The translations under genes were made by a program, and so were the position numbers. From Streptomyces venezuelae (lineage in GTDB: Bacteria; Actinomycetota; Actinomycetes; Streptomycetales; Streptomycetaceae): a stretch of DNA of 64,000 nt. The stretch covers positions 4,376,501-4,440,500 of the forward strand of contig NZ_CP029189.1 in NCBI RefSeq assembly GCF_008642275.1. The letters run 5' to 3'. The notes below the pieces were generated by a model. It made no database searches. It had not been told where the DNA came from and was given only the letters and a program-made list of their open reading frames with translations. Shown in pieces: positions 54,306 to 64,000 of the stretch (positions are counted from its first letter, which is position 1; every line of letters begins with the position of its first letter).

Positions 54306-55190
54306 ATGGGGGAAACCATGCAGGCATACCGCAAGAAGACCGTCGGCGCCGTGCTGGCCGCGCTCCTGCTCGCAGGCGGCGCCACCGCGTGCGAGGACGG
54401 GAAGGACGCGAAGAAGGACAGCGGGGCGTCCGCGGCCCCGTCCCAGGCCGCGAAGAAGCCGGCGGAGGCCGCCCCGGCGGCGTTCCTGGAGAAGACGAAG
54501 AAGAAGTCCGAGGAGATCAACTCCGTCAGCTTCACCATGTCCGGCAAGGCCGGCGGCCAGAACATCACCGCCGAGGCCGCCATGCGCATGAAGCCCACGA
54601 CGGCCATGTCCATGAAGATGGACTCGCCCGAGAAGCCGGGCGAGAAGGTGGAGATCCGCCTGCTCGACGGCGTCATGTACATGGGCAGCGACGGCAAGTG
54701 GCTGAAGTTCGACCTCAAGGCCCTGGCGCCGGAGCAGGCCAAGGAGCTGGACTCGCTCGGCTCCGCCCAGCAGGGCCAGAACCCGGGTGACACCGCCGAC
54801 AGCCTGAGCGCCGCCAAGGACCTGAAGACCGTCGGCGAGGAGACCATCGACGGGCAGAAGACGACGCACCTGTCCGGCACCGTCTCGCTCGACGAGCTGA
54901 AGGCCCACAGCGCCGCCGCCCCGACCCCGGCGGCCAAGGAGCGTCAGGAGAAGAACATCAAGACGCTCGAGGAGCAGGGCGTCAAGAGCCTGACCATCGA
55001 CCTCTGGATCGACGAGGCCGACCAGGCCAAGCAGGTCCGGACCCAGGGTCAGGCCACTTCCGGCCCGATGGACGTCACCATCAAGTTCAAGGACATCAAC
55101 AAGCCGGTCGAGATCACCGCGCCGGCGGCCGACCAGGTCATGGACCTCGGCGAGATGATGAAGGACTCGGGCGGAGCGGGCGGCGCCTGA
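54306..55190 (+). CDS. LolA/LppX-like lipoprotein
   Basis: This 294-aa lipoprotein has a signal peptide (MGETMQAYRKKTVGAVLAAL) and the lipidated Cys in GGATACEDGKD. A Lys/Ala-rich linker follows, then the LppX/LolA-like pattern KKSEEINSVSFTMSGKAGGQ, RLLDGVMYMGSDGKWLKFDL and VGEETIDGQKTTHLSGTVSL. Such proteins bind lipids on the outer face of the membrane. ATG 54306 has GGGGA upstream; ATG 54318 also fits. It sits between ribosomal-protein operons but is separately transcribed. Confidence 0.86.
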   Translation: MGETMQAYRKKTVGAVLAALLLAGGATACEDGKDAKKDSGASAAPSQAAKKPAEAAPAAFLEKTKKKSEEINSVSFTMSGKAGGQNITAEAAMRMKPTTAMSMKMDSPEKPGEKVEIRLLDGVMYMGSDGKWLKFDLKALAPEQAKELDSLGSAQQGQNPGDTADSLSAAKDLKTVGEETIDGQKTTHLSGTVSLDELKAHSAAAPTPAAKERQEKNIKTLEEQGVKSLTIDLWIDEADQAKQVRTQGQATSGPMDVTIKFKDINKPVEITAPAADQVMDLGEMMKDSGGAGGA

Positions 55191-55230
55191 CCACGCCCCG
55201 CGCACGCCTGACCTGGGCTCCTGAGGCGAT

Positions 55231-55260
55231 TTGCCTCGGCTGCACCCCTTCACGTAGTCT
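55231..55260 (+). promoter_or_regulatory. Promoter of the rplJL operon
   Basis: -35 TTGCCT (55231-55236), 18-bp spacer, -10 TAGTCT (55255-55260). It would start the mRNA about 205 nt before rplJ. Confidence 0.7.
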
Positions 55261-55265
55261 TCCCC

Positions 55266-55470
55266 AGAAGCCAAAGACCGCTGGTCGTTGCCGTGCCCGC
55301 AAGGGTTCGGTGGCCGAAGGATCCGTTGAATGCGGACGACCCGCGTAGGTGACTGTGGAAGGTTCCCGGAATTCGTTCCGGTCGAGCCACGCCCTGGCGC
55401 CTGCGCCGGGGCGTTTCTTGTTTAGCCCCTTCTGAGCGGTCCTCATCACCCGGAAGGAGGCGAACGCACC
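55266..55470 (+). promoter_or_regulatory. L10 leader (ribosomal-protein autoregulatory mRNA leader)
   Basis: The 205-nt untranslated leader before rplJ fits the L10/L12 autoregulatory leader in position and length. It ends with a hairpin and T-rich run at 55389-55423 and then the AAGGAGG ribosome-binding site. L10-L12 binding presumably controls expression; the binding fold was not computed. Confidence 0.7.
55389..55423 (+). terminator. Attenuator hairpin in the L10 leader
   Basis: A 10-12 bp stem (55389-55400 with 55403-55414, one G-T) directly followed by TTTCTTGTTT, an intrinsic terminator inside the leader. Confidence 0.68.
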
Positions 55471-56001
55471 ATGCCGACGCCCAACAAGGCTGCATCGGTA
55501 GCCGAGCTCAAGGACGCGTTCCAGAGCTCGAACGCCGCCGTGCTGACCGAGTACCGGGGTCTCACCGTCGCGCAGCTCAAGACGCTGCGTCGCTCCCTCG
55601 GTGAGAACGCCCAGTACGCCGTGGTGAAGAACACGCTGACCAAGATTGCGGCCAACCAGGCCGGGATCACCGCGCTGGACGAGCACTTCGCTGGTCCGAC
55701 CGCGGTCGCCTTCATCACCGGTGACCCGGTGGAGTCGGCGAAGAGCCTGCGTGACTTCGCCAAGGACAACCCCAACCTGATCATCAAGGCGGGTGTCCTT
55801 GATGGTAAGGCGCTCTCCGCCGATGACATCAAGAAGCTTGCGGACCTCGAGTCCCGCGAGGTTCTGCTCAGCAAGCTGGCCGGCGCGTTCAAGGGCAAGC
55901 AGTCCCAGGCTGCCTCGCTCTTCCAGGCGCTGCCGTCGAAGTTCGTCCGCACCGCGGAAGCGCTTCGCGTCAAGCTCGCCGAGCAGGGCGGTGCCGAGTA
56001 A
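55471..56001 (+). CDS. rplJ: 50S ribosomal protein L10
   Basis: This 176-aa protein begins [20 protein letters not shown] and contains [20 protein letters not shown] and the C-terminal helix [14 protein letters not shown] end that binds L7/L12 dimers. It forms the ribosomal stalk base and is the likely autoregulator of this operon. AAGGAGG lies upstream of the ATG. Followed by rplL after 111 bp. Confidence 0.97.
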   Translation: MPTPNKAASVAELKDAFQSSNAAVLTEYRGLTVAQLKTLRRSLGENAQYAVVKNTLTKIAANQAGITALDEHFAGPTAVAFITGDPVESAKSLRDFAKDNPNLIIKAGVLDGKALSADDIKKLADLESREVLLSKLAGAFKGKQSQAASLFQALPSKFVRTAEALRVKLAEQGGAE

Positions 56002-56112
56002 TTCGGCTCGCGCACTGATCCGCGCCGCCTAGTGCGCGGGTCGTAGCGGGCCGTTACGCCCGCCTCTATAGACATATCGGCACCTGCCGAATTAGTGGAA
56101 GGATCGCCCATC

Positions 56113-56499
56113 ATGGCGAAGCTCTCTCAGGACGACCTCCTCGCCCAGTTCGAGGAGATGACCCTCATCGAGCTCTCTGAGTTCGTGAAGGCCTTCGAGG
56201 AGAAGTTCGACGTCACCGCCGCCGCGGCCGTCGCCGTTGCCCCCGCGGGTGTCGCCGGTGGCGACGCCGGTGCGGCCGCCGAGGAGCAGGACGAGTTCGA
56301 CGTCGTCCTCACCGCCGCCGGTGACAAGAAGATCCAGGTCATCAAGGTCGTGCGCGAGCTGACCTCCCTGGGTCTGAAGGAGGCCAAGGACCTCGTTGAC
56401 GGTGCGCCGAAGCCCGTCCTCGAGAAGGTCGCCAAGGAGGCCGCTGACAAGGCCGCCGAGGCCCTCAAGGGCGCCGGCGCCTCGGTCGAGGTCAAGTAA
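56113..56499 (+). CDS. rplL: 50S ribosomal protein L7/L12
   Basis: This 128-aa protein has the N-terminal dimerisation domain [20 protein letters not shown], an Ala/Gly-rich hinge ([20 protein letters not shown]) and the C-terminal factor-binding domain ([20 protein letters not shown]). The ATG at 56113 matches the family start and has AAGGA upstream; the in-frame GTG at 56095 is ignored. Confidence 0.97.
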   Translation: MAKLSQDDLLAQFEEMTLIELSEFVKAFEEKFDVTAAAAVAVAPAGVAGGDAGAAAEEQDEFDVVLTAAGDKKIQVIKVVRELTSLGLKEAKDLVDGAPKPVLEKVAKEAADKAAEALKGAGASVEVK

Positions 56500-56529
56500 C
56501 ACCTCTGAGGCCCTCCTGAGGCCTCAACC

Positions 56530-56561
56530 AAGGGCGATCACCCGTAAGGGTGGTCGCCCTT
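56530..56561 (+). terminator. Terminator of rplJL
   Basis: A 14-bp stem (56530-56543 with 56548-56561, one G-T), loop GTAA, followed by TT. Confidence 0.82.
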
Positions 56562-56582
56562 TGGCGTACCCGCAGTGCCTGA

Positions 56583-56611
56583 CTTGCCCTGGTCTCGTTG
56601 GGGAGTAGGGT
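56583..56611 (+). promoter_or_regulatory. Weak candidate upstream rpoB promoter
   Basis: CTTGCC (56583-56588) and TAGGGT (56606-56611) with a 17-bp spacer. Confidence 0.35.
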
Positions 56612-56866
56612 GATCATCGTTGCTCCGACGCAGGGTCCGAAGATGATCCGCTCGGAGCAGGGGGCCTTGACGAACGGGACGCGGCGCGCAATTCTCAGTC
56701 CCGTCGAGAGGTCGACCACCTGGATCCGGGATCCTAGGCATGGATCGACTACGAAGAGGGCAGTACTGATACGCGCTCTGTGCACGTGTACGGGCGCCGC
56801 AGCGTTGGACACAGTGTTGGTTGAACGACATGGGGAAGGCCTGTTGCCGGTTTCCGGAAACGCGGT

Positions 56867-56896
56867 CTGGACATCAGTGAGCCAAGTGGCTACACT
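56867..56896 (+). promoter_or_regulatory. Candidate rpoB promoter
   Basis: CTGGAC (56867-56872), 18-bp spacer, TACACT (56891-56896), 180 bp upstream of rpoB. Confidence 0.55.
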
Positions 56897-57075
56897 GACC
56901 CTTTGCGCTGCCTGTTAGCTGTCCCCTGCCCGTCGCCAGGGACATGCCCACGCTTGAGCACACTTGATTGATCCACCCTGACCTGGCCTTTTGGTTGGAA
57001 TCGGGGGGCTTGTCTTCTGTGTCTGCTGGGACCGGTACGCGCGTAGTGAGTCCGAGCCCTCGGAAGGACCCCCTC

Positions 57076-60000
57076 TTGGCCGCCTCGCGCAACGCCTCGA
57101 CCAATACGAACAACGGTGCCAGCACCGCCCCGCTGCGCATCTCCTTTGCAAAGATCAAGGAGCCCCTCGAGGTTCCGAACCTCCTGGCGCTGCAGACCGA
57201 GAGCTTTGACTGGCTTCTCGGCAACGCCGCCTGGAAGTCTCGCGTCGAGTCGGCGCTTGAGAGTGGACAGGACGTCCCCACCAAGTCCGGTCTGGAAGAG
57301 ATCTTCGAGGAGATCTCGCCGATCGAGGACTTCTCCGGGTCGATGTCGCTGACCTTCCGCGACCACCGTTTCGAGCCGGCGAAGAACTCTGTCGACGAGT
57401 GCAAGGAGCGCGACTTCACGTACGCGGCTCCGCTGTTCGTCACGGCCGAGTTCACGAACAACGAGACCGGAGAGATCAAGTCTCAGACGGTCTTCATGGG
57501 CGACTTCCCGCTTATGACCAACAAGGGCACCTTCGTCATCAACGGCACCGAGCGTGTCGTCGTGTCGCAGCTTGTCCGCTCCCCCGGTGTCTACTTCGAC
57601 TCCTCCATCGACAAGACGTCCGACAAGGACATCTTCTCCGCCAAGATCATCCCGTCCCGGGGTGCCTGGCTGGAGATGGAGATCGACAAGCGCGACATGG
57701 TCGGCGTCCGCATCGACCGCAAGCGCAAGCAGTCCGTCACCGTCCTCCTGAAGGCTCTCGGCTGGACCACCGAGCAGATCCTCGAGGAGTTCGGCGAGTA
57801 CGAGTCCATGCGCGCCACCCTGGAGAAGGACCACACCCAGGGCCAGGACGACGCGCTGCTCGACATCTACCGCAAGCTGCGCCCGGGCGAGCCGCCGACC
57901 CGTGAGGCCGCTCAGACGCTGCTCGAGAACCTCTACTTCAACCCGAAGCGCTACGACCTCGCCAAGGTCGGCCGCTACAAGGTGAACAAGAAGCTCGGCG
58001 CCGACGAGCCGCTCGATGCCGGCGTGCTCACCACCGACGACGTCATCGCGACCATCAAGTACCTGGTCAAGCTGCACGCCGGCGAGACCGAGACCACCGG
58101 TGAGTCCGGCCGTTCGATCGTCGTCGAGACCGACGACATCGACCACTTCGGCAACCGTCGTCTGCGCAACGTCGGCGAGCTCATCCAGAACCAGGTCCGC
58201 ACGGGTCTGGCTCGTATGGAGCGCGTCGTCCGCGAGCGCATGACCACGCAGGACGTCGAGGCCATCACGCCGCAGACCCTGATCAACATCCGGCCGGTCG
58301 TCGCCTCCATCAAGGAGTTCTTCGGCACCAGCCAGCTGTCGCAGTTCATGGACCAGAACAACCCGCTCTCGGGCCTGACCCACAAGCGCCGCCTGTCGGC
58401 GCTGGGCCCCGGCGGTCTGTCCCGTGAGCGGGCCGGCTTCGAGGTCCGAGACGTCCACCCGTCGCACTACGGCCGCATGTGCCCGATCGAGACCCCCGAA
58501 GGCCCGAACATCGGTCTGATCGGCTCGCTCGCCTCCTACGGCCGCGTCAACGCGTTCGGTTTCGTCGAGACCCCGTACCGCAAGGTCATCGACGGTGTCG
58601 TCACCGACGAGGTCGACTACCTCACGGCCGACGAGGAAGACCGCTTCGTCATCGCCCAGGCCAACGCCGGCCTGTCCGAGGACATGCGCTTCACCGAGAA
58701 CCGCGTGCTGGTGCGCCGTCGTGGCGGCGAGATCGACTACATCGCCGGCGACGACGTCGACTACATGGACGTCTCCCCGCGCCAGATGGTGTCCGTCGCG
58801 ACCGCGATGATCCCCTTCCTGGAGCACGACGACGCCAACCGTGCCCTCATGGGCGCGAACATGATGCGCCAGGCCGTTCCGCTCATCAAGGCGGAGGCCC
58901 CGCTCGTCGGCACCGGCATGGAGTACCGCTGTGCGGTCGACGCCGGTGACTCGATCCGTGCGGAGAAGGACGGTGTCGTCCAGGAGGTCTCGGCCGACTA
59001 CATCACCGTCGCCAACGACGACGGCACGTACACCACGTACCGCGTCGCCAAGTTCTCCCGCTCGAACCAGGGCACCTCGGTCAACCAGAAGGTCATCGTC
59101 AACGAGGGCGACCGGATCATCGAGTCCCAGGTCCTCGCCGACGGTCCCGCGACCGAAGAGGGCGAAATGGCCCTCGGCAAGAACCTGCTCGTCGCGTTCA
59201 TGCCCTGGGAAGGTCACAACTACGAGGACGCGATCATCCTGTCGCAGCGCCTCGTGCAGGACGACGTCCTCTCCTCGATCCACATCGAGGAGCACGAGGT
59301 CGACGCCCGTGACACCAAGCTGGGCCCCGAGGAGATCACCCGGGACATCCCGAACGTCTCCGAGGAGGTCCTCGCCGACCTCGACGAGCGCGGCATCATC
59401 CGCATCGGTGCGGACGTCGTCGCCGGCGACATCCTGGTCGGCAAGGTCACGCCCAAGGGTGAGACCGAGCTGACCCCCGAGGAGCGCCTGCTCCGCGCGA
59501 TCTTCGGTGAGAAGGCCCGCGAGGTGCGTGACACCTCGCTCAAGGTCCCTCACGGTGAGATCGGCAAGGTCATCGGTGTCCGCGTCTTCGACCGCGAGGA
59601 GGGCGACGAGCTTCCTCCGGGCGTGAACCAGCTGGTCCGCGTCTACGTCGCCCAGAAGCGCAAGATCACCGACGGTGACAAGCTCGCCGGCCGTCACGGC
59701 AACAAGGGTGTCATCTCCAAGATCCTTCCGATCGAGGACATGCCCTTCCTGGAAGACGGCACGCCGGTCGACATCATCCTGAACCCGCTGGGTGTCCCGT
59801 CCCGAATGAACCCGGGACAGGTCCTGGAGATCCACCTCGGCTGGCTCGCCAGCCGCGGCTGGGACGTCTCCGGCCTGGCGGAGGAGTGGGCCGAGCGTCT
59901 GAAGGTCATCGGGGCCGACCGCGTCGAGCCCGGTACCAACGTCGCCACCCCCGTGTTCGACGGTGCCCGCGAGGACGAGCTCGCCGGCCTCTTCGAGCAC

Positions 60001-60558
60001 ACCATCCCGAACCGCGACGGTGACCGCCTGGTCCTCCCGTCCGGCAAGGCGCGCCTGTTCGACGGCCGCTCCGGCGAGCCGTTCCCGGACCCGATCTCGG
60101 TCGGGTACATGTACATCCTCAAGCTCCACCACCTGGTCGACGACAAGCTCCACGCCCGGTCGACCGGTCCGTACTCGATGATCACGCAGCAGCCGCTGGG
60201 TGGTAAGGCACAGTTCGGTGGCCAGCGCTTCGGTGAGATGGAGGTGTGGGCGCTCGAGGCTTACGGCGCCGCTTACGCCCTCCAGGAGCTGCTGACCATC
60301 AAGTCCGACGACGTCACCGGCCGCGTGAAGGTCTACGAGGCCATCGTCAAGGGCGAGAACATCCCCGAGCCGGGCATTCCCGAGTCCTTCAAGGTGCTCA
60401 TCAAGGAAATGCAGTCGCTCTGCCTCAACGTGGAGGTGCTGTCCTCGGACGGCATGTCCATCGAGATGCGCGACACCGACGAGGACGTCTTCCGCGCGGC
60501 GGAGGAGCTCGGTATCGACCTGTCCCGGCGTGAGCCGAGCAGCGTCGAAGAGGTCTGA
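57076..60558 (+). CDS. rpoB: DNA-directed RNA polymerase beta subunit
   Basis: This 1160-aa polymerase subunit starts at the TTG at 57076 (translated [17 protein letters not shown]), with GGAAGGA upstream; this matches the expected length of Streptomyces RpoB. The rifampicin-binding region [20 protein letters not shown] and [10 protein letters not shown] keeps the D, H and S residues of the sensitive form. The catalytic domain has [12 protein letters not shown] and [20 protein letters not shown]. All conserved regions look intact. Confidence 0.98.
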   Translation: MAASRNASTNTNNGASTAPLRISFAKIKEPLEVPNLLALQTESFDWLLGNAAWKSRVESALESGQDVPTKSGLEEIFEEISPIEDFSGSMSLTFRDHRFEPAKNSVDECKERDFTYAAPLFVTAEFTNNETGEIKSQTVFMGDFPLMTNKGTFVINGTERVVVSQLVRSPGVYFDSSIDKTSDKDIFSAKIIPSRGAWLEMEIDKRDMVGVRIDRKRKQSVTVLLKALGWTTEQILEEFGEYESMRATLEKDHTQGQDDALLDIYRKLRPGEPPTREAAQTLLENLYFNPKRYDLAKVGRYKVNKKLGADEPLDAGVLTTDDVIATIKYLVKLHAGETETTGESGRSIVVETDDIDHFGNRRLRNVGELIQNQVRTGLARMERVVRERMTTQDVEAITPQTLINIRPVVASIKEFFGTSQLSQFMDQNNPLSGLTHKRRLSALGPGGLSRERAGFEVRDVHPSHYGRMCPIETPEGPNIGLIGSLASYGRVNAFGFVETPYRKVIDGVVTDEVDYLTADEEDRFVIAQANAGLSEDMRFTENRVLVRRRGGEIDYIAGDDVDYMDVSPRQMVSVATAMIPFLEHDDANRALMGANMMRQAVPLIKAEAPLVGTGMEYRCAVDAGDSIRAEKDGVVQEVSADYITVANDDGTYTTYRVAKFSRSNQGTSVNQKVIVNEGDRIIESQVLADGPATEEGEMALGKNLLVAFMPWEGHNYEDAIILSQRLVQDDVLSSIHIEEHEVDARDTKLGPEEITRDIPNVSEEVLADLDERGIIRIGADVVAGDILVGKVTPKGETELTPEERLLRAIFGEKAREVRDTSLKVPHGEIGKVIGVRVFDREEGDELPPGVNQLVRVYVAQKRKITDGDKLAGRHGNKGVISKILPIEDMPFLEDGTPVDIILNPLGVPSRMNPGQVLEIHLGWLASRGWDVSGLAEEWAERLKVIGADRVEPGTNVATPVFDGAREDELAGLFEHTIPNRDGDRLVLPSGKARLFDGRSGEPFPDPISVGYMYILKLHHLVDDKLHARSTGPYSMITQQPLGGKAQFGGQRFGEMEVWALEAYGAAYALQELLTIKSDDVTGRVKVYEAIVKGENIPEPGIPESFKVLIKEMQSLCLNVEVLSSDGMSIEMRDTDEDVFRAAEELGIDLSRREPSSVEEV

Positions 60559-60564
60559 CGGGCC

Positions 60565-60596
60565 TGACGGGGGGCTCGCTCAAGAGCCCCCCGTCA
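60565..60596 (+). terminator. Hairpin between rpoB and rpoC
   Basis: A perfect 13-bp stem (60565-60577 with 60584-60596), 6-nt loop, no T-tract. It is likely a partial terminator, RNA-processing site or stability element, since rpoC normally depends on readthrough. Confidence 0.65.
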
Positions 60597-60655
60597 TCCC
60601 CGGGACCGTTCAGACCATGATTGAGACTCGACCCCGAAAGAGGGATTGACGCACA

Positions 60656-64000
<3,345 letters not shown>

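Larger units (their letters stand above)
56500..57075. other. rplL-rpoB intergenic region
   Basis: 576 bp. It holds the rplL terminator (56530-56561), one weaker candidate promoter at 56583-56611 and a better one at 56867-56896 that would direct rpoBC. No gene supported; the extended frame upstream of rpoB is not used. Confidence 0.7.

Noticed and set aside
56890..60153. 1087-aa open frame opposite rpoB
   Set aside because: Same antisense shadow effect; composition is unlike a protein and no ribosome-binding site or promoter supports it.

Overview
This window is high-GC actinobacterial chromosome and almost certainly Streptomyces. The coding sequence has strong third-position GC bias, and GTG and TTG starts are common. 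Genes are packed with 4-bp stop/start overlaps, promoters have TANNNT -10 boxes with 18-bp spacers, and there is a Streptomyces griseus-type secreted aminopeptidase. The gene order (korAB, response regulator and kinases, short nuo cluster, htpX, yajQ, tRNAs, rpmG, hadAB-like pair, murB, tRNA-Trp, secE-nusG, rplKA, rplJL, rpoBC) is the order I remember from Streptomyces chromosomes. No integrase, transposase, prophage or CRISPR was seen, so this is core chromosome with small accessory insertions.

Layout. 1-5.3 kb (minus strand): a nitrate/sulfonate-type ABC transporter (ATPase cut by the left edge), an 8-Cys ferredoxin-like protein, a GntR/HutC regulator and fumarylacetoacetase. 5.6-14.7 kb: HAD hydrolase, CocE-type hydrolase, long-chain polyprenyl diphosphate synthase, a secreted LolA-like protein, a small RHH antitoxin with a degenerate Fic/Doc toxin, a secreted M28 aminopeptidase and RarD. 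14.8-22.2 kb (minus): 2-oxoacid:ferredoxin oxidoreductase KorAB, one NarL-type response regulator and two closely related histidine kinases separated by an intergenic repeat array. 22.3-32.2 kb (plus): a ten-gene complex I-like operon nuoABC-HIJKLMN with no nuoD, nuoE, nuoF or nuoG. 32.4-41.8 kb: htpX-yccF, an orphan SUKH protein, APC and SulP transporters, yajQ, tRNA-Tyr, a glycine-rich secreted protein, DUF3574, an NAD(P)-binding protein and an amidohydrolase. 42.1-51.0 kb: tRNA-Thr, tRNA-Met, rpmG, two hotdog dehydratase subunits, a repeat-rich 790-bp gap, a TetR/MFS efflux pair, a small barrel protein, murB, a hypothetical gene, adenosine deaminase and an aspartate aminotransferase. 51.1-64 kb: tRNA-Trp, secE, nusG, rplK, rplA, a lipoprotein, the L10 leader with rplJ-rplL, and rpoB-rpoC (rpoC cut by the right edge).

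How it fits together. The most unusual system is the 14.8-32.2 kb block. A proton-pumping complex I arm keeps its Fe-S subunits NuoB and NuoI but has no NADH-input module and no NuoD. It sits beside a ferredoxin-reducing KorAB and a two-kinase/one-regulator signalling locus. A 17-bp motif with a GGGGnTAACCCC core occurs once upstream of each kinase, and the second copy is also upstream of nuoA. I infer a ferredoxin-fed or otherwise specialised complex under two-component control; none of this is proven by sequence alone. The right third is the conserved transcription/translation supercluster, into which about 8 kb of unrelated genes has been placed relative to the mycobacterial rpmG-hadABC-secE order.
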